Below are positions 5,711-5,895 of a DNA stretch of 5,895 nt, in pieces. Location of the stretch: positions 1 through 5,895 of the forward strand of contig CAYMWA010000198.1 of assembly GCA_964393795.1 (NCBI GenBank). The letters run 5' to 3'. This DNA comes from Chryseosolibacter sp964393795. GTDB taxonomy: Bacteria; Bacteroidota; Bacteroidia; Cytophagales; Cyclobacteriaceae. A program made the translations under genes and the position numbers. Within the stretch, counting starts at the first letter, position 1. The number at the start of each line of letters is the position of its first letter. The notes below the pieces were generated by a model that saw only the letters and a list, made by a program, of their open reading frames with translations, was not told the DNA's origin and made no database searches.

Positions 5711-5760
5711 GTTACAAAAAGGTAACTACTTACCTTTGGTAAAGTGCTTACTTAGAGTAA
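5711..5760. promoter_or_regulatory. Cluster of interlocking GGTAA/TTACC palindromes, probable shared operator
   Basis: Within 50 bp there are four perfect inverted repeats: GTTAC-N6-GTAAC (5711-5726), GGTAA-CTAC-TTACC (5721-5734), TTACC-TTT-GGTAA (5730-5742) and TTACT-TAG-AGTAA (5748-5760). The first three share arms, so different dimer registers compete for the same half-sites. The cluster lies between two divergent genes, 52 bp upstream of the dehydrogenase start and 50 bp upstream of the DoxX-like start. Tandem TAC/GTA-rich palindromes of this kind fit HxlR/MarR- or TetR-type repressors, which often control oxidoreductase and DoxX genes. The regulator is not in the window, so its class is a guess. 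Confidence 0.6.
5731..5738 (+). promoter_or_regulatory. Candidate Bacteroidota -7 promoter element (TACCTTTG) for the DoxX-like gene
   Basis: TACCTTTG matches the Bacteroidota -7 consensus TAnnTTTG exactly and is oriented toward the gene starting at 5810. It would give a leader of roughly 65 bp. It sits within the TTACC-TTT-GGTAA palindrome, so a bound repressor would occlude it. No good TTTG-type -33 element is found about 19-21 bp upstream, which lowers confidence. Confidence 0.4.
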
Positions 5761-5787
5761 TCCAAAATGTGCAGTTTTACGTTGTGT

Positions 5788-5809
5788 AACAAAACAAAAC
5801 AAAACCAAC
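5788..5809 (+). promoter_or_regulatory. A/C-rich leader with AAAAC pentamer repeat before the DoxX-like start
   Basis: Three tandem AAAAC units (5791-5805) precede the ATG at 5810, and no Shine-Dalgarno is present. A-rich, G-free sequence just upstream of the start is typical of Bacteroidota translation initiation. Here it helps to choose the 5810 start. Confidence 0.5.
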
Positions 5810-5895
5810 ATGACAACAAAGCACGTTAAAAAATCGAAAACCTGGAATGTCGCCCTTTGGATCTTACAAGTTCTCGTCGGCGGGATGTTCCTGGC
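5810..5895 (+). CDS. DoxX-like membrane protein, N-terminal fragment (3' truncated by window edge)
   Basis: Only the first 28 codons are visible, and the frame stays open to the window end. A short basic, hydrophilic head (MTTKHVKKSKT) is followed by the start of a membrane helix, WNVALWILQVLVGGMFLA. A tryptophan followed by LQVLxxxxFL and then, typically, GxxK is the usual opening of DoxX/DoxX-like small four-helix membrane proteins in Bacteroidota, often linked to redox balance or sulfur/thiol metabolism. The divergent neighbour is an NAD(P)-dependent oxidoreductase and both probably share the operator cluster, which suggests a redox-responsive pair. The call rests on a short stretch; another small helical membrane protein is possible. 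Confidence 0.6.
   Translation, partial: MTTKHVKKSKTWNVALWILQVLVGGMFL

Noticed and set aside
5157..5789. Open frame of 210 codons on the plus strand
   Set aside because: It lies mostly antisense to the well-supported dehydrogenase gene, runs through the divergent operator region and shows no recognisable protein features.

Overview
The window looks like chromosomal DNA of a Bacteroidota bacterium, possibly a Chitinophagaceae-like lineage. The reasons are the protein relationships, start codons preceded by A-rich or C/A-rich leaders instead of Shine-Dalgarno sequences, one good match to the Bacteroidota -7 promoter element (TAnnTTTG), and intergenic gaps full of short tandem and dispersed repeats. 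Base composition is close to half G+C by eye. The taxonomic placement is an inference, since no rRNA or marker gene is present.

Layout, left to right. (1) Positions 1-1656 hold the 3' part of dnaE2 (imuC), the error-prone replicative-type polymerase of the SOS mutasome; its 5' part lies outside the window. (2) Positions 1657-1952 are a gene-free gap holding three related short repeats, a hairpin of the widespread CCTGAGCTTGTCGAAGG type and a 9-bp tandem repeat. (3) Positions 1953-2816 hold a clear qorB homologue, an NmrA-type NADPH-dependent quinone oxidoreductase. (4) Positions 2817-3050 are a gap with an inverted pair of dispersed repeats, followed by a two-palindrome operator. (5) Positions 3051-4138 hold a type II toxin-antitoxin operon of the Xre-RES class. 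The antitoxin comes first, with an HTH and a MbcA/ParS-type toxin-binding domain; the RES-domain NAD-degrading toxin follows at once. (6) Positions 4131-4210 are an 8-bp tandem repeat on a stretch with no G on the plus strand. (7) Positions 4209-4628 hold an EVE-domain protein of the THYN1 type. (8) On the minus strand, 4691-5659 holds a zinc-independent medium-chain dehydrogenase/reductase. (9) Positions 5660-5809 are a divergent promoter region with a cluster of interlocking GGTAA/TTACC palindromes. (10) Positions 5810-5895 hold the start of a DoxX-like membrane protein.

How the parts fit together. The antitoxin and toxin form one autoregulated unit. The dehydrogenase and the DoxX-like gene are divergent and probably share the operator cluster, perhaps under a HxlR-, MarR- or TetR-type redox regulator not encoded here. 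DnaE2, QorB and the EVE protein appear to be independent single genes. I see no strong sign of an entirely new system. The most notable signals are the replacement of the RES toxin's usual active-site tyrosine by cysteine, the two operator arrays, the G-free octamer array, and a clamp-motif-like pentapeptide at the end of DnaE2.
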